Notes: generated by a model from the sequence alone, not told the origin. DNA of 47,880 bases from Deltaproteobacteria bacterium (GCA_016214985.1 JACRMM010000020.1:1-47880); one strand, 5' to 3'. Counted from the stretch's first letter, positions 14,918 through 26,222 are shown. A program made the numbers and translations.

Positions 14918-16546
14918 TCAGAGGTCCACCGCGAGCAGCCGGGTGGTGTAGGTGATGGAGAAGATCCCTTCGCTCTGGACCAGCGTGGCGTACAGGGTGC
15001 GGCGCGCCGGCGCACCGGGGGTGGGGCCCGCGTCGAGATCGGCGAAGTAGCCGGGGATCTTGGGCCCTTCGGCCGTGGGGATGAGCGTCAGGCCGTCCCA
15101 GCGGTAGGCCAGGAGCTGGCCGTGGGTGAACGACGCCGAGCGCTGGAAGTAGCGGGCGAGGAACCCGTGGTTCTTGTGGACGATCAGGTGAGTCGTCCCG
15201 TCGCCGGCGGTCCACGCCACGGTCTTGCCCTCGATCCGAACGAGGTCCACGTCCTGGCTGTCGGTCGCGCGCTCGGGCCCGACGAGCACATTTCGGGAGC
15301 CTTTGAGAGGGTCGGGGCTCTGAAAGAGTTTCTTTCCTTCACGGTCGTAGAGCCGCAGGTCCCCGGCCTGGGTCGTCGCGACGAGCAGTGGATCGCCGGC
15401 CGGGGCAACGCGGCACCAGTCCATGTCGATCACGGAGACGCCCTCCGGCACGGAGAAGGTCTGGTCCGGACGGTAGGCGCCGTCTCTCCAGGCAAAGGAG
15501 CGCGGCGTTGGCCCGAAGAGGTCCTTGCTGAGCCCGGGAAGCATGCCCAGGAGCAAGACGCCGCGGTCCGGGTGGGCCACGGCGCGCAGGAACGCGGGTA
15601 CCTCCGCGCCGTGGGGGGTGAGGCCACTCCCCGTCCACAGGTAGGCCTGCGTGACCAACGCCCCGTCGCGAAGCCCCGCGACAAACACCTCGGGCGCGCC
15701 GTCGCGGTCGACGTCGCCGGCGGACAGGAGCGAGGCGGAGGGCAGCGCGGTCAGAGGGAGCTCCCAGAGGACCTTCGGCTCCGCGCCGTCGTCGTGCAGC
15801 GCCACGAGGCGGCCGTCGATCAGGAGGAGGATCTCCGGTTTCCCGTCCCGGTCGACGTCGGCGACAACGACGCTGCGGGCCTCGCCGGGCAGCGGCGGGC
15901 CGAGGCGGTAGCGGGAGAAGTTCTCGGCCGCCGGGACGCCGGCCTGCGGTGGCGGTGCGGACGGGGCGGCGGGCGGTGGCGGTGCGGGGGGAGCCGGGGC
16001 CGTCAGGGCGGCAGGGGCCGGCGGTGGTGCCGGCGGTGGTGCCGGCGGCGCAGCCGCCGGTGGGGGGATGGGCGGCGGCGCCGGCGCGGTCGCGGCGGCA
16101 CTCGGCACCGCGGCAGTGGGCGCCGGAGGGGGAACCGCGAGGGCGTCGCGCAGGCTCGAGGCCAGGGCCTCGAGCGCCGGCAGGAGGCCGTCGGCCGAGT
16201 CGGCGGTCTGAAAGGCTCGGCCGGAGGCTTTCCCTGCGCTTGCGGGCTCCAGGGAGGCGTCCAGCGTCATGCGGCTGCCGAGGCGCGTGAGCGTCGTGCG
16301 CACCGACCAGTCCGCCACCGCGGACTCCCCGGCCGCCGGGGTGAGGATCCGGTACCCCGGAAGGGTGAGCCGACTGGCCAGCGCGGCTTGCAGCCCCGGG
16401 GCCGAAGCGGCGAGGTCGGGCGCGTTGAAGACCTGGAACGGGAGAACGGCGACCGTCGGCGACGGGGCCGGGTCGGCGGCCCGGACCACCGAGGCCACGG
16501 CTGTCAGAGCCACGAGCAGGAGGAGGTGGCACAGCGACTTGGGCAC
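14918..16546 (-). CDS. Secreted VCBS/FG-GAP-like protein with proline-rich linker
   Basis: The product is 542 residues. A signal peptide (MPKSLCHLLLLVALTAVASV) is followed by a domain starting TVAVLPFQVF, which recalls the TolB/CsgG-like N-terminal fold. A long Ala/Pro-rich linker occupies about residues 140-205. The C-terminal half is likely a beta-propeller with calcium-type repeats (VVVADVDRDGKPEILLL, SAGDVDRDGAPEVFVAG). The repeats DVDRDG.PE are FG-GAP/VCBS signatures. The protein is probably periplasmic or on the outer membrane. Its partners and role are unknown. Confidence 0.8.
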   Translation of the reverse strand: MPKSLCHLLLLVALTAVASVVRAADPAPSPTVAVLPFQVFNAPDLAASAPGLQAALASRLTLPGYRILTPAAGESAVADWSVRTTLTRLGSRMTLDASLEPASAGKASGRAFQTADSADGLLPALEALASSLRDALAVPPPAPTAAVPSAAATAPAPPPIPPPAAAPPAPPPAPPPAPAALTAPAPPAPPPPAAPSAPPPQAGVPAAENFSRYRLGPPLPGEARSVVVADVDRDGKPEILLLIDGRLVALHDDGAEPKVLWELPLTALPSASLLSAGDVDRDGAPEVFVAGLRDGALVTQAYLWTGSGLTPHGAEVPAFLRAVAHPDRGVLLLGMLPGLSKDLFGPTPRSFAWRDGAYRPDQTFSVPEGVSVIDMDWCRVAPAGDPLLVATTQAGDLRLYDREGKKLFQSPDPLKGSRNVLVGPERATDSQDVDLVRIEGKTVAWTAGDGTTHLIVHKNHGFLARYFQRSASFTHGQLLAYRWDGLTLIPTAEGPKIPGYFADLDAGPTPGAPARRTLYATLVQSEGIFSITYTTRLLAVDL

Positions 16547-16603
16547 GATCGGTCCTTTCTTCCTGGCGGTGCGGTGGGTGCTCGCGCGGTGTCGAAGGCC
16601 GGT

Positions 16604-17311
16604 TCAGGTCGGGGGAAACTCACCCTCGTCCGCGAAGCTGTAGTGATGGGAGCGCCCCACGATCACGTGGTCGAGCACTCGGATCCCCAGGATCTTCCCG
16701 GCCTCCCACAGCCGTCGGGTCAGGTCTCCGTCCTCCCGGCTGGGCGTCGGGTCTCCGCTCGGATGGTTGTGGGCGAAGATCACGGCCGAGGCGGCCTCGC
16801 GCACGGCGGCCCGGAAGGCCTCCCTCGGATGCACGAGGCTCGAGGTGAGGCAGCCCTCGCTGATCCGCTCCTCGCGGACGTACCGATTGCGGGTGTCGAG
16901 CAGCAGGCAGTAGAAGACCTCCTTCTTGAGCCCCGAGAACCGGGTCGCGAAGTGCTCGAACACCTGCCGGCTCTCGCGGAAGGCGGTCTCCGTGGCCAGG
17001 GGCCGCTGCACGATCCGCTTCGCGATCTCGAAGGCCGCCGCCAGGGTGGCGGCCTTGGCCGGGCCCAGCCCGGGCCGGGCCGAGAGCTCGGCGGGTGTCG
17101 CCTGGGCGACCTCGTCCCAGCACTCATGATAGTCGGCCCAGAGCGCGCGGGTCACGTCCAGCGCCGACTCGCCCCGCCGCCCGCTGCCCGTGCGTACGAG
17201 GATGGCGAGCAGCTCGGCGGGCCCGAGCGCTGCCGGCCCCCTGCCGATCAGCTTCTCCCGGGGTCTCTCCTCTTCGGGCCAGGACTTGATCCCGCCGGTC
17301 GCCTGGGCCAT
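16604..17311 (-). CDS. radC: RadC-family JAMM-domain protein
   Basis: The product is 235 residues from ATG 17311 (MAQATGG); an upstream in-frame ATG at 17341 is less likely. An N-terminal helix-hairpin-helix part (LGPAELLAILVRTGSG, RPGLGPAKA) precedes a JAB/MPN domain with the metal motif H181-N-H183-PSGDP...D194. This is full RadC (DUF2466) architecture. Despite the name, no DNA-repair activity is established for the family. It lies between the VCBS-like gene and the larC-like gene on the same strand, with short gaps. Confidence 0.93.
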   Translation of the reverse strand: MAQATGGIKSWPEEERPREKLIGRGPAALGPAELLAILVRTGSGRRGESALDVTRALWADYHECWDEVAQATPAELSARPGLGPAKAATLAAAFEIAKRIVQRPLATETAFRESRQVFEHFATRFSGLKKEVFYCLLLDTRNRYVREERISEGCLTSSLVHPREAFRAAVREAASAVIFAHNHPSGDPTPSREDGDLTRRLWEAGKILGIRVLDHVIVGRSHHYSFADEGEFPPT

Positions 17312-17383
17312 GGCCGCTCCTCCTCGCCCGGCTCGGGGCACGAGGGGTGTGGGCGGTTCAGGCTATCCTCGCGTGGGCGCCTG

Positions 17384-18478
17384 TCAACGCCGGGCCGCCG
17401 CCATGGCCGCCGCATACACCTGCTTGAGGGGCACGCCCGCCTCGCGAGCGCGGGCCCGGCAGTCCTCGAACTCGGGCGCCCGGTTGACGGGCGCGCCCTC
17501 CAGGAGGCCGATCTTGACCCGAACACTCCCCCAGGGCGTCTCGACCTCTTCCCAGACCCGGGCCAGCGCGTCACGCTCCACGCGGAGCCTGCGCACGCCC
17601 AGGGTCGAGGAGTGCCGGAAGATCGCCTCCTCGACCGCGGCCGCGGCATCCTCGGTGCACAGGGCCGAGAGGCAGTGCGCCGGCCGCCCCTTCTTCATGA
17701 GCGCCGGCGTGAGCCAGGCGTCCAGGGCCCCGGCCTCGAGGCAGGTGTCCGGGAGCGTCGCGAGGAGCTCTGGGCTCAGGTCGTCGAGGTTGGCCTCGAG
17801 GACGAGCAAAGACTCCCGGGTCGGACCCGCCTGGAGCGGGTGGCCCAGGTAGAGCCGAAGGCGCCGCTCCCCCGAGCTCCCGGACGGGGGCGCGACCCCG
17901 AGCCCCGAGGCCTCGAGCGTCAGTGCCGGCAGGGGGCCGAAGGCGTCGGCCAGGCAGGCCGCCAGGACGGCGCCGAGCGGCGTCACCGGCTCCCGGTCGG
18001 CCGTTACCCCGTGAACCGCCGCGCCTCGGAGAACCGCGAGGGTCGCCGGGCGGGTCCACGCGCCGGAGACGGGCAACGGGTCCGAGGTGACCGAGGTCAC
18101 GTCGAGCAGGTCGAGGGCGAGGATCGCGGCGGCCAGGAGGCCCAGGGGCTCGCCCTCGTGCCCGGCGCCGGGCCGCGCCAGGAGGTCCAGGGCCGCGTCG
18201 AAGCGCCGCCGGGCGCCGGCCGGCAGGGCCGACCCCTGGGCCCAGGAGCGGGCCTGGGCCAGCGGGAGGTCCCCCGCCTCGCCGCCGCACTCGGTGCCCT
18301 CGCCGGCGTCGGTCTCCGCGCGCCGGAAGGTCAGGCGCGGCCGGGCCGCGCCCGGCCAGCCGACGCGGTCGAGCTCGGCGTGGAGCGCCGCGGCCGGGGC
18401 GCCGAGGTCCACGAGCGCCCCGAGAAAGAGGCCGGGGGAGAGGTCCGGTTGCGGCGAAAGGTGGAGGTGTCGCGCCAT
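17384..18478 (-). CDS. LarC-like nickel-pincer cofactor protein with degenerate N-terminus
   Basis: The product is 364 residues. The C-terminal two-thirds match LarC (DUF111): LEANLDDLSPELLATLP, DAWLTPALMKKGRP, FRHSSTLGVRRLR, PEFEDCRARAREAGVPLKQVY. LarC inserts nickel into the pyridinium pincer cofactor of lactate racemase-type enzymes. The N-terminus reads HLHLSPQPDLSPGLFLGAL where LarC normally has a D-x-x-x-G-x-S-GDM motif, so a likely catalytic part is altered. GAGGAG precedes the ATG at 18478. No larA, larB or larE is in the window. It may have a diverged function. Confidence 0.75.
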   Translation of the reverse strand: MARHLHLSPQPDLSPGLFLGALVDLGAPAAALHAELDRVGWPGAARPRLTFRRAETDAGEGTECGGEAGDLPLAQARSWAQGSALPAGARRRFDAALDLLARPGAGHEGEPLGLLAAAILALDLLDVTSVTSDPLPVSGAWTRPATLAVLRGAAVHGVTADREPVTPLGAVLAACLADAFGPLPALTLEASGLGVAPPSGSSGERRLRLYLGHPLQAGPTRESLLVLEANLDDLSPELLATLPDTCLEAGALDAWLTPALMKKGRPAHCLSALCTEDAAAAVEEAIFRHSSTLGVRRLRVERDALARVWEEVETPWGSVRVKIGLLEGAPVNRAPEFEDCRARAREAGVPLKQVYAAAMAAARR

Positions 18479-18617
18479 GGTCTCCTCGCGCCGGGGAAGA
18501 GCCTTGAGCCGAGGGGCGCGAGGGTACCACGAGCTACGCGGTCGAGACCACGGCTCAAGGCACGGGTGCGGCCGGCCGATCTGTTGCGCGTCGCCTTCGC
18601 GCGCGCCCCCTGTTGTC

Positions 18618-18626
18618 TGGTACACT
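18618..18626 (+). promoter_or_regulatory. Extended -10 element upstream of the second PilZ gene
   Basis: TGG-TACACT matches an extended -10 (TGn plus hexamer) about 85 bases before the PilZ start at 18711. No clear -35 is visible. The hexamer and flanks resemble the promoter of the first PilZ gene. Confidence 0.4.
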
Positions 18627-18710
18627 GCAGCCCATGCCGCCGGGGGCGCGAACGGATGGCGCTGCGGCCCCGGGGAAGGCGGGCGGGGATCCACCCAGGA
18701 GGGAGGACGG

Positions 18711-21135
<2,425 letters not shown>

Positions 21136-21146
21136 AAGGAGAGGCG

Positions 21147-22427
21147 GTGGGAGACAGGAGCGGGAACCGGGCCGGGGCCTCCCTGACGCGCCGGGTGCGC
21201 GGCCGGGCCGAGGACCTGTGGGAGAGGCATCAGGAGGGGCGCGCGGGGCGGACCCTCACGTTTTGGGGAGTCGCGCTCTGGAAGTTCCAGGAGGACCGGG
21301 GCTTCCTTCGGGCGTCGGCGCTGACCTACGCGACGCTGCTGAGCCTGGTGCCGCTGATGGCCCTGACGTTCTCCGTGCTCAAGGGGCTCGGCGTCCAGCG
21401 GCGCCTCGAGCCCCTGCTGCTCGAGCGCCTGGCTGCGGGCAACGAAGAGATCATGACCCGGATCCTGGAGTACGTGGACCGCACCCAGGTGGCGTCGCTG
21501 GGGGCCCTGGGGCTCGTGGGCCTCATCGCCACGGCGGTGAGCGTGCTCGGCAACATCGAGCTGTCCTTCAACGACATCTGGCAGATCGAGCAGGGCCGAA
21601 ACCTCATCCGCAAGATCACGGACTACGTCGCGCTGCTCGTGGTGGGGCCGGTGCTCCTGCTCGCCAGTCTGAGCCTCACCACCACACTGAACTCCCCGGG
21701 GGTTATCGACCGGGTGGCGGTGCTCGGCCCGCTGCTGCGGCTCGCGCTGCGCGCGTTGCCCTACCTCGCCACCACGGTCGCGTTCACCGGTGCCTATCTC
21801 ATCCTGCCGAACCGGCGCGTGCCGTTCGCGTCGGCGCTGCTCGGAGGGGCCTGCGCCGGCGTTCTGTGGCAGGTGGCCGAGTGGAGCTACATCCGCTTCC
21901 AGTTCGGCATGGCCCGGTACAACGCGATCTACGGCGCGCTGGCGCAGCTCCCGGTGCTCCTCGTGTGGCTCTACGCCAGCTGGTGCGTCGTGCTGCTCGG
22001 TGCAGAGCTCGCCTGTGTCCATGAGCTCCCGGGCCAGCGCCGGCGTCTGGGGCGCCGGGCGTCGCTGTGGGTCCCCCAACCCTCCGTGGCGTTGGAGGCG
22101 CTGCTCGAGGTGGCCCGCCGCTACGAGCTGGGGACGCCGGCGCCGACCGAGAGGGAGCTCGCCGCCGCCCTCGGTCTCTCTCCGGCGGAGGGGCGCGAGC
22201 TGGTGGACCGGCTTCTGGAAGGAGACCTCCTCGTGGCGACCTGCGACGAGGCGCCGCGGCTCGTGCCCGGCCGCGCACCGGGCCGTACGCCGGCCGTGGA
22301 GCTTCTCGCCGCCGTGGCGGGGGGGGGCGCCGCGGCTCCGGAGCTTCGCGCCCGCCTGGAGCGCGCCGTGGATCGCGAGCTCGCCGGGCTTACGTGGGCG
22401 GATCTGGCCGTGGAGCCGCGGCCGTGA
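21147..22427 (+). CDS. YihY/BrkB-family membrane protein with C-terminal helical domain
   Basis: The product is 426 residues from GTG 21147, 11 bases after the ligA stop, with AAGGAGAGG upstream. The N-terminal 300 residues form the six-helix YihY/virulence factor BrkB domain (FLRASALTYATLLSLVPL, SFNDIWQIEQGR, RYNAIYGALAQLP). About 110 C-terminal residues look like a winged-helix or helical add-on (TPTERELAAALGLSPAEGRELVDRLL), seen in some family members. The transport function of the family is not established. It is likely co-transcribed with ligA and the following nucleotidase gene. Confidence 0.88.
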   Translation: MGDRSGNRAGASLTRRVRGRAEDLWERHQEGRAGRTLTFWGVALWKFQEDRGFLRASALTYATLLSLVPLMALTFSVLKGLGVQRRLEPLLLERLAAGNEEIMTRILEYVDRTQVASLGALGLVGLIATAVSVLGNIELSFNDIWQIEQGRNLIRKITDYVALLVVGPVLLLASLSLTTTLNSPGVIDRVAVLGPLLRLALRALPYLATTVAFTGAYLILPNRRVPFASALLGGACAGVLWQVAEWSYIRFQFGMARYNAIYGALAQLPVLLVWLYASWCVVLLGAELACVHELPGQRRRLGRRASLWVPQPSVALEALLEVARRYELGTPAPTERELAAALGLSPAEGRELVDRLLEGDLLVATCDEAPRLVPGRAPGRTPAVELLAAVAGGGAAAPELRARLERAVDRELAGLTWADLAVEPRP

Positions 22428-23059
22428 GCCTCACCTGGATCCTGGACCTCGACAACACCCTCTACCCGGCCGCCTCCGGGCTCTTTCGCCTCATCGACGC
22501 GAACATCCAGGCGTTCATGCGCGGCCTGGGAATCCCCGCGTCGGAGGTGCCCGCGTTGCGGGACCGGTACCGCGCCCGGTACGGCCTCACCCTGTGCGGG
22601 CTGATGGCGCACCACGGGGTCGACCCCGACGAATACCAGACGTTCGTCCACGACGTGCCGCTCGGCGCCTTCCTGGCTCCCGACCCGGAGCTGGACGCCG
22701 CCCTTGGACGCCTGGACGGACGGCGCGTCGTCTTCACGAACGGCTCGGGGGCCCACGCCCGCGCCGTGCTCGGCCACCTGGGGGTCGCGCACCGGGTGGA
22801 GCGGGTGTTCGACCTCTCCTTCATGGACTACACGCCCAAGCCGCAGCCGCACGGATACCACAAGATGCTCGACGCCCTGGGCTCCGCGGCCGAACGGTGC
22901 TGGATGGTCGACGACCTGCCCGAGAACCTGGACACGGCGTCGGCCCTCGGCATGGCCACGGTCCTCGTGGGAGCGGTGCCCCGGCCCCCGCACCTCCTCG
23001 TTGCCTCGGTCGTGGACCTGCCGGGGCTCCTGCTCGCGCCGTCCCGAACCGCCGGCTGA
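22424..23059 (+). CDS. HAD-superfamily pyrimidine 5'-nucleotidase-like hydrolase
   Basis: The product is 211 residues starting at GTG 22424, which overlaps the upstream stop by 4 bases, so translation is coupled. HAD motif I is WILDLDNTLYP, motif II is FTNGSG, and the motif III/IV region reads KPQPHGYHKM and WMVDDLPENL. This matches the Sdt1/pyrimidine 5'-nucleotidase branch, which removes phosphate from nucleoside monophosphates or related small phosphates. The substrate is not fixed by sequence. Confidence 0.88.
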   Translation: MSLTWILDLDNTLYPAASGLFRLIDANIQAFMRGLGIPASEVPALRDRYRARYGLTLCGLMAHHGVDPDEYQTFVHDVPLGAFLAPDPELDAALGRLDGRRVVFTNGSGAHARAVLGHLGVAHRVERVFDLSFMDYTPKPQPHGYHKMLDALGSAAERCWMVDDLPENLDTASALGMATVLVGAVPRPPHLLVASVVDLPGLLLAPSRTAG

Positions 23060-23094
23060 GCCGAGGCCGGTACCGCGAGCTTTGCGGCCGAGGC

Positions 23095-23146
23095 AATAGG
23101 TTTATTTACCTATTTTCTTGAAATATAGATTGATTCACCTATATTG
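23095..23146 (+). promoter_or_regulatory. AT-rich promoter with two matching palindromic operators
   Basis: Two 18-bp sites share one pattern: ATAGGT-N6-ACCTAT at 23096-23113 and ATAGAT-N6-ACCTAT at 23125-23142, 29 bases apart. They surround a promoter with -35 TTGAAA (23118-23123), a 16-base spacer and -10 TATATT (23140-23145). The second site overlaps the -10. The -10 ends only 6 bases before the satD-like ATG, so the transcript would be leaderless or nearly so. A dimeric repressor binding here would block transcription. The SatD-like protein has a helix-turn-helix and is a candidate autoregulator. Confidence 0.65.
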
Positions 23147-23151
23147 AGACC

Positions 23152-23817
23152 ATGCCTGCCTCTGACGTCTACGCGTGCCTCACGGGCGATCTGGTGGCGT
23201 CGCGCCTCTCCGAGGACCGCGAGGCCGTGCAGCTGCGCCTGGAGGAGGCCCTCTCCGAAGCGAACGCGAGTTTCGGCGCAGACCTCGCGGTGCGCCTGTC
23301 CGTGACGTTGGGGGACGAGTGGCAGGGGCTCTTCCACACCCCGGATGTCGCCCTGGAGGCCGACCTGCTGCTCCGCACCCGCCTCTACCCGGTGGAGGTG
23401 CGCGCGGGGGTCGGCGCGGGGCGGGTCTCGACCCCGCTGCGGGAGACGACCGCCCGGATGGACGGCGAGTGCTTTCACCGTTCGCGCCAGGCGCTCGAGG
23501 CCGCCGGGCGTCGCCGGATCCCCGGCGCGGTGCTCCTGACCGGGGAACCGCTTCTCGACGCCGGAGCCAACGCGGTCTGCGGGCTGCTGGCCGCCCTGGC
23601 GGCGGGCTGGACCGAGAAGCAGCTCCGCTCGACCCTCGCCTACCGGGAGCTCGGCACCGAACAGGCGGCGGCCGCAGCGCTGGGCGTCTCCCAACCCACG
23701 CTGCACCAGAGCCTCGACGGGGCGCGAGGCAAGGAGTTCGTTGAGGGCTTCGAGCGGCTCCTGGAGTTCGTGCGCCTGTGCGCGTCGGGAGCGTCGAAGG
23801 GAGAAGAGGCGCCGTGA
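23152..23817 (+). CDS. SatD-family protein with C-terminal helix-turn-helix
   Basis: The product is 221 residues. The N-terminal domain matches the SatD family: CLTGDLVASRLSEDRE, then VTLGDEWQGLF, the family's TGD...SR and GDE.QG motifs. The C-terminal part reads EQAAAALGVSQPTLHQSL, a helix-turn-helix. SatD proteins were named from the Streptococcus sat operon, and their biochemical role is not known. The gene is preceded by two palindromic operators and has no Shine-Dalgarno sequence, which fits a leaderless mRNA. Its stop overlaps the GTG of the next gene by 3 bases, so the two are co-translated. Confidence 0.78.
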   Translation: MPASDVYACLTGDLVASRLSEDREAVQLRLEEALSEANASFGADLAVRLSVTLGDEWQGLFHTPDVALEADLLLRTRLYPVEVRAGVGAGRVSTPLRETTARMDGECFHRSRQALEAAGRRRIPGAVLLTGEPLLDAGANAVCGLLAALAAGWTEKQLRSTLAYRELGTEQAAAAALGVSQPTLHQSLDGARGKEFVEGFERLLEFVRLCASGASKGEEAP

Positions 23818-24209
23818 TCGTGCTGAAGGCGCTCGCCCTGTTGGCCGGCTACGCCGTTGCGGTCCTGGCCGGCGGTGCCTTCGTCGATGCGGCTCTCGAC
23901 CGGCTGCAGGGTCCCGAGGATCGGGAGGACGTCGAGGCGTTTCGCCGCCGGGGCCTGCGGGGCGGCGGCCGGGTCATCGGGTGGCTCGAGCGATTTCTCT
24001 TCGTTACCTTCGTTCTGGCCGGGAGCTACGGAGCGCTGGGGTTCGTGCTCGGCGCGAAGGGGGTCGTCCGGTTCGCGGAGATCAAGGACGCCAAGGACCA
24101 GAAGGTCGCTGAGTACGTGCTGGTCGGAACGCTACTGAGCCTGGCCTGGGCCGTGGTCGTGGGCTTGGGCCTGCGCTGGCTCATCTTCGGAGGGGAGGGG
24201 GGCGGGTGA
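23814..24209 (+). CDS. SatE/DUF3307-like membrane protein, short form
   Basis: The product is 131 residues with three predicted membrane helices. The second half (GRVIGWLERFLFVTFVLAG, GFVLGAKGVVRFAEI, AEYVLVGTLLSL) matches the C-terminal half of DUF3307 (SatE-type) proteins, which are usually about twice as long. The N-terminal catalytic-looking half of that family is absent, so this is a shortened form. Coupled translation with the SatD-like gene supports a two-gene system. The function is unknown. Confidence 0.65.
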   Translation: MIVLKALALLAGYAVAVLAGGAFVDAALDRLQGPEDREDVEAFRRRGLRGGGRVIGWLERFLFVTFVLAGSYGALGFVLGAKGVVRFAEIKDAKDQKVAEYVLVGTLLSLAWAVVVGLGLRWLIFGGEGGG

Positions 24210-24469
24210 CCGGTCGCTGCGGCCCGGGCGCAGGGCCGCGTGCCTTGAGCACGGCGGGTCTCGGGTGTACGTTCCTGCCGCCGACCGCTGCCAATTCCAC
24301 GGAAGAGACACCCCGGGAGACGCGCGTCGGCCAGTGCGGCCGACTCGTCCGCCCGAAGAGACGGTTCCCATCACGCCTGCGGCGCACTCCGAGAACCCCG
24401 GGGGCGGCCGAAGCGAGCTTGGCCGGGTATGCCCACTCCCAACCGACCACCCGATGAGAAGGAGCGACC

Positions 24470-25135
24470 ATGACGTTCGACGAAGTGTTCCAGGGCCGGC
24501 GCAGCATCCGCAACTACACCCGGGACCCCGTACCGAGGCAGGTGATCGAGCAGGTCCTCTCGGAGGCGCGGTGGTGCCCTTCGTGGGCGAACACTCAGCC
24601 CTGGGAGGTGATGGTGGTCCAGGGCGAGCCCCTGGAGCGGTTCCGCCAGGGCCAGGTGGCCAAGGTGGCGGCGCACGCCGCCGGGCAGCCCGACGTGCCC
24701 ACGCCGGAGAAGTTCGAGCCCCGCTGGCAGGAGCGCGTGATGCAGGTGGGCAAGAGCTGCCTCGACGCCAAGGGGATCGCCCGGGAGGACCGGGATGCGC
24801 GCAACCGTTACTACGAGGAGATGTTCACGCTCTTCGGTGCGCCGGTGATGATCGTGTTCCTGCTCGACGAGGCCCTGAACGTTCCCTACGGCATGATGGA
24901 CGTGGGCATCTACATGCAAAGCGTCTGCCTCGTGGCCCAGAGCAAGGGGCTCGGGACCCTGATCGTGTCCACCGTCATCAAGTACCCCGACCTGCTGCGT
25001 TCCGTTCTTCCCCTGCCGGCCGGCAAGCGGGCGGTGATGGGCGTAGCCCTCGGCCACCCGGATCGCAGTGCGCCCATCAATCAGTTCGAGCGCCAGCGAG
25101 TGCCGACCGAGCAGTTCGTCACCTGGGTGGGTTGA
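24470..25135 (+). CDS. Nitroreductase-family FMN oxidoreductase
   Basis: The product is 221 residues. The family signature RRSIRNYTRDPVP is at the N-terminus, ARWCPSWANTQPWEVMVV binds FMN, and GLGTLIVSTV and MGVALGHPD follow. These proteins reduce nitro, quinone or enone substrates with NAD(P)H. GAAGGAG precedes the ATG. The 260-base gap upstream (24210-24469) shows no gene or recognisable site. A URO-D-family gene follows after 49 bases and is probably in the same transcript. Confidence 0.9.
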   Translation: MTFDEVFQGRRSIRNYTRDPVPRQVIEQVLSEARWCPSWANTQPWEVMVVQGEPLERFRQGQVAKVAAHAAGQPDVPTPEKFEPRWQERVMQVGKSCLDAKGIAREDRDARNRYYEEMFTLFGAPVMIVFLLDEALNVPYGMMDVGIYMQSVCLVAQSKGLGTLIVSTVIKYPDLLRSVLPLPAGKRAVMGVALGHPDRSAPINQFERQRVPTEQFVTWVG

Positions 25136-25184
25136 GGGCCGCTGCGTCGTTTCTCAGCACCCGAACCGAGGAAGGAGTCGCCCC

Positions 25185-26222
25185 ATGAGCGCTCTGAAAG
25201 GGATGGACTACGTTCGAGCCGCGTTCAAACGGACCTTCGCGGAGCGGATCCCCGTCACGGTCTCCCTGGGCAGCTTTGCCGCCAACCTGGCCAAGGTGCC
25301 GCTCAAGCAGTTCTTCACCGATCCGCGCCGCCTGGTGGAGGCCTCGATCCAGGCGTATGACGTCCTCCAACCCGACACCATGGTCTGCCACATCGACCTC
25401 AACCTCGAGACCGAGGCCATGGGGAACGTGCTGGAGTTTCAGGACGACGGCAATCCGATGGCCCGCAAGAAGGTGCTCGCCGAGGAACGCGGCGCCCTCT
25501 CTCGCCTGAGCGTCCCCGATCCGCGCAGAGACGGCCGGGGGCCCATGTACCTCGAGGCGTGCCGGGACTTGGCCGCGCACTTCGGCAGAGACGTGCCCGT
25601 GGCGTCCGTGATCAACGGGCCGTGGAACATCGCCGTCACGCTCCGGGGCGTCGAAGCGATCCTCGACGACACGTTCGACGAGCCCGGTTTCGTCCACGAC
25701 CTGATGAGACTCGCCACGGACACTACGAAGGCCTACTCGGTCGCGCTCAAGGAGACCGGGACCGGTGCCACGATGACCGAGGCGGCGGCCTCGTGCAGCC
25801 TCATCTCCCCGACCATCTACCGGGAGTTCATCCAGCCCTACCATCGGGAGCTCTTCGACTTCTACAAGGCCGAGAAGCTCAACGTGAGCCTGCACATCTG
25901 CGGGTACCTCGATCCCATTCTGGAAGACATCGTGAGCCTGCCGATCAACGCCCTGAGCGTCGACAGCCTGACGTCCATGAGGCTTCTTCGCGAGCTGGCG
26001 GGGACCCGGATCGTGGCGATCGGAAACGTCGACACGAGTCTCTATGCTCGCGGCTCCTACGAGCAGATCGACGCCGCGGTTCGAGACGTGGTCGGCGTGT
26101 GTGCCCGCGACAGCGCGTTCATCCTCTCCTCCGGCTGCGAAATTCCGTACAACTCCACCCTGGACCGGGTGCAGCACTTCCTGAAGGTCGGGAGGGAGTG
26201 CGGGAACTGTGCGCCGTCGTGA
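25185..26222 (+). CDS. Uroporphyrinogen decarboxylase-family protein (methyltransferase-like)
   Basis: The product is 345 residues from ATG 25185, with GAAGGAG upstream. The URO-D fold is shown by VINGPWNIA, LHICGYLDPILEDI, ALSVDSLTS and the C-terminal SSGCEIPYNSTLD. The HxCG and GCEIP motifs are those of the MtaA/CmuA-type corrinoid methyltransferase branch, where His and Cys bind zinc, rather than true HemE. It may move a methyl group or remodel an aromatic or tetrapyrrole substrate. No corrinoid protein is encoded nearby, so the reaction is open. Confidence 0.82.
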   Translation: MSALKGMDYVRAAFKRTFAERIPVTVSLGSFAANLAKVPLKQFFTDPRRLVEASIQAYDVLQPDTMVCHIDLNLETEAMGNVLEFQDDGNPMARKKVLAEERGALSRLSVPDPRRDGRGPMYLEACRDLAAHFGRDVPVASVINGPWNIAVTLRGVEAILDDTFDEPGFVHDLMRLATDTTKAYSVALKETGTGATMTEAAASCSLISPTIYREFIQPYHRELFDFYKAEKLNVSLHICGYLDPILEDIVSLPINALSVDSLTSMRLLRELAGTRIVAIGNVDTSLYARGSYEQIDAAVRDVVGVCARDSAFILSSGCEIPYNSTLDRVQHFLKVGRECGNCAPS

